64,000 nucleotides of DNA from Anaerohabitans sp964387285 (GTDB lineage Bacteria; Zhuqueibacterota; Zhuqueibacteria; Residuimicrobiales; Residuimicrobiaceae), in NCBI GenBank assembly GCA_964387285.1, contig CAYLWO010000003.1, positions 102,449-166,448 of the forward strand. Reading direction: 5' to 3'. This document shows, in pieces, positions 62,212 through 64,000 of the stretch. A program made the position numbers and the translations under genes. Below the pieces are notes generated by a model. It was not told the DNA's origin and searched no databases. It saw nothing but the letters and a program-made list of their open reading frames with translations. Position 1 is the stretch's first letter. Each line of letters begins with the position of its first letter.

Positions 62212-62299
62212 TAGTTATGTTTTAATCGACATGGATAAGCAAGAGGTACAGGATAAAAGAATTTTTGAATTTCTCTTGTATATCCATTCCATCCATATT
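62212..62299. repeat. GACATGGAT hairpin repeat (family F), copy 2
   Basis: A diverged second copy 185 bases after the first: TAGTTATGTTTTAATCGACA, TGGATA, GTACAGGATAAA, then TTGTATATCC and ATCCATATT. Same length (88 bases) and same order as copy 1, with a weaker stem (ATGGAT/ATCCAT). Confidence 0.7.
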
Positions 62300-62411
62300 A
62301 ATAATATGTCATAAATTTATTGCAATTCTTCACTCACTATCAGAGAAAAAAGAGTCAATTGAAACATAGCCAGGATTTTTCGCAGAACCGCAGTAATCAT
62401 GGAGCATATAA

Positions 62412-64000
62412 ATGATCAAATTTTTCATCTTTGGTGCGTTGCTCGGTATAACCACAATGACTATTACCGCACAAACCGATAACAACTTTCCTATTCAAAC
62501 CAGGGTGGAAAACGGCGTTATCGAAGGCAACTATGACGTCAAAACCGGATTACAGACCTATTTCGGCGTGCCCTTTGCCAAGCCACCGATCGGAAAACTC
62601 CGCTGGCGTGCCCCACAACCGTTGGAAGACTGGAAAGGTGTTCTGCAAACCAAAGCCTTTGCCCCGCGAGCCGTGCAAGCCGTTATGTGGGATGATATGC
62701 ATTTTCGCTCAAAAGGGCTGAGTGAGGATTGCCTATACCTGAACATCTGGACGCCGGCCAAACGCAACACCACGGGACTGCCGGTGCTGGTCTATTTTTA
62801 CGGCGGCGGCTTTGTCGCCGGCGACGGCTCCGAGTTCCGCTATGACGGCGCCAGCATGGCCAAAAAAGGCATTGTGGTGGTAACGGTTAATTATCGACTC
62901 AATATTTTCGGATTTTTCAGCCATCCGGAACTTTCCCGGGAATCGCCCTACAAAGCCTCGGGCAATTACGGTTTGCTGGATCAAAACGCAGGATTGAAAT
63001 GGGTGTATCGCAACATTGCCGCTTTTGGCGGCGATCCGAAAAAGATCACCATTGCCGGAGAATCGGCCGGCTCCATCTCTGTGAGCAGTCATATGGCTTG
63101 CCCGTTGTCCAGAGATTTCATTGCCGGCGCCATTGGTGAAAGCGGCGCTGCCATCAATCCGACCCTGGCGCCCGTTCCATTGGCAGAGGCGGAAAAGCAG
63201 GGACTGGAATTCGCACAAAAAGCCGGTTATCCGACCCTGGCCCAGCTGCGCAAACTGACCACGCGCGATCTGTTTGAACTGTACCAGGAATCCAAACGAT
63301 TCGGTTTTCCTACAGTGCTGGACGGTTATTTTTATCCGAAAAGTTTACCGGAGATTTTCAAAGCCAAAGAGCAGGCGCAGATTCCATTGTTGTTAGGATG
63401 GAACTCGGCAGAAATCCCGGGCATGGCGTTTATGCAGGGTTTACCCTATACTGAAGAAAATTATTTAAATAAAGTCAAAGAAGCATACCCGAATGATTTT
63501 GAAACGGTATTAAAACTGTACCCTCATAGCTCGGAAAAAGAGATCGAATTGTCTGCTACCGCTTTAGCCTCAGATCGCTTTATCAGCTATAGTACCTGGA
63601 AGTGGTTTGACCTGCATCGTAAAAACTGTGCTAAACCGGTCTATCGCTATCTGTACAGCAAGCTGAGACCTGCGCAGGCAGGAGCTGATGCAGCGGTGAA
63701 ATCACCCCGGGCGATAGGCGCACCCCACGCCTGTGAAATCGAATACTGCCTGGGCAATTTGGATTTGATCAAAGACTTTAACTGGACCAAAGAGGATCAT
63801 AAAGTCTCGGAAACCATGCTCGGCTATTTTGCCAATTTTATCAAACAGGGCAATCCCAATGGAACCTTTTTACCGCAGTGGCCTGCTGCGGCAGCTGATG
63901 ATGACACGCCGGCGGTGATGATTATCGACGTGGAAAGTAAAGCCGTGAATGCGATGGATGATGCGCGTTATCGGTTTTTGGATAAGGCGTATGGGAATGA
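62412..64000 (+). CDS. Secreted type B carboxylesterase (3' end beyond window)
   Basis: The frame opens at ATG 62412, 7 bases after GGAG, and runs off the right edge without a stop (529 codons seen). Signal peptide FFIFGALLGITTMTITAQ. Carboxylesterase family hallmarks: YFGVPFAKPPIGKLRWRAPQ, SEDCLYLNIWTP, VYFYGGGFVAGDG, and nucleophile Ser218 in GESAGS. The Glu of GWNSAEIPG and the His of GAPHACEIEY are candidates for the rest of the triad. The normal family length is 500-550 residues, so only a few residues are missing. It hydrolyses esters, here plausibly on plant polymers, in line with the glycan enzymes upstream. Confidence 0.93.
   Translation, partial: MIKFFIFGALLGITTMTITAQTDNNFPIQTRVENGVIEGNYDVKTGLQTYFGVPFAKPPIGKLRWRAPQPLEDWKGVLQTKAFAPRAVQAVMWDDMHFRSKGLSEDCLYLNIWTPAKRNTTGLPVLVYFYGGGFVAGDGSEFRYDGASMAKKGIVVVTVNYRLNIFGFFSHPELSRESPYKASGNYGLLDQNAGLKWVYRNIAAFGGDPKKITIAGESAGSISVSSHMACPLSRDFIAGAIGESGAAINPTLAPVPLAEAEKQGLEFAQKAGYPTLAQLRKLTTRDLFELYQESKRFGFPTVLDGYFYPKSLPEIFKAKEQAQIPLLLGWNSAEIPGMAFMQGLPYTEENYLNKVKEAYPNDFETVLKLYPHSSEKEIELSATALASDRFISYSTWKWFDLHRKNCAKPVYRYLYSKLRPAQAGADAAVKSPRAIGAPHACEIEYCLGNLDLIKDFNWTKEDHKVSETMLGYFANFIKQGNPNGTFLPQWPAAAADDDTPAVMIIDVESKAVNAMDDARYRFLDKAYGN

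Overview
The window looks like a chromosomal piece from an uncultured or little-studied anaerobic Gram-negative bacterium of the FCB side of the tree (Calditrichota, KSB1 or Ignavibacteria-like lineages fit best). This rests on several things. Two secreted proteins end in a PNPY-type FlgD-like C-terminal domain. There are many lipobox proteins and outer-membrane transport parts (TolC-like, MCE/Mla). There is an oxygen-independent enzyme set: radical-SAM lysine 2,3-aminomutase, a DMSO-reductase-type molybdoenzyme, corrinoid-type methyltransferases and ATP-citrate lyase. Phylum assignment is inference; no rRNA or tRNA gene was seen.

Region 1 (1-22828, all +) is a glycan-degradation block of secreted enzymes. 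It holds a large esterase, a GH3 glycosidase with a PA14 insert, a transglutaminase-like protein with a sorting domain, a PPIase-like lipoprotein, an unassigned TIM-barrel protein, a DUF4838 protein, a GH29 fucosidase, a lipoprotein, a class C beta-lactamase-fold hydrolase and a GH106-like rhamnosidase. No SusC/SusD pair or regulator is visible. A second, smaller block (55600-64000) has a sodium:solute symporter, a beta-helix protein, a GH42-like protein and a carboxylesterase cut by the right edge. Together they suggest use of rhamnose- and fucose-bearing plant or algal polymers.

Region 2 (23065-29538, all -) carries dmsABC, with no visible Tat signal on DmsA, and then a tandem trio of paralogous secreted proteins of unknown function.

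Region 3 (30081-40105, mostly -) is the most unusual part. One run encodes an MtaA/HemE-like protein fused to two thioredoxin folds, overlapped by a CobW-type GTPase and followed by lysine 2,3-aminomutase. A second run encodes a two-subunit ATP-citrate lyase, with a large subunit far longer than usual, followed 7 bases later by a second MtaA-like methyltransferase. A DUF4412-like secreted protein lies between the two runs on the other strand.

Region 4 (40540-54945) has an AEC permease, an MFS exporter, a nitroreductase and a HAD phosphatase. Next comes a TetR-controlled efflux operon (TolC-like, HlyD-like, two ATPases, two ABC-2 permeases) like E. coli ybhGFSR, but with the double ATPase split into two genes; mutM is attached at its end. 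An mlaEFD lipid-transport operon follows.

The intergenic spaces are filled with several families of short hairpin repeats that recur across the window. In two cases they form the last codons of a gene.
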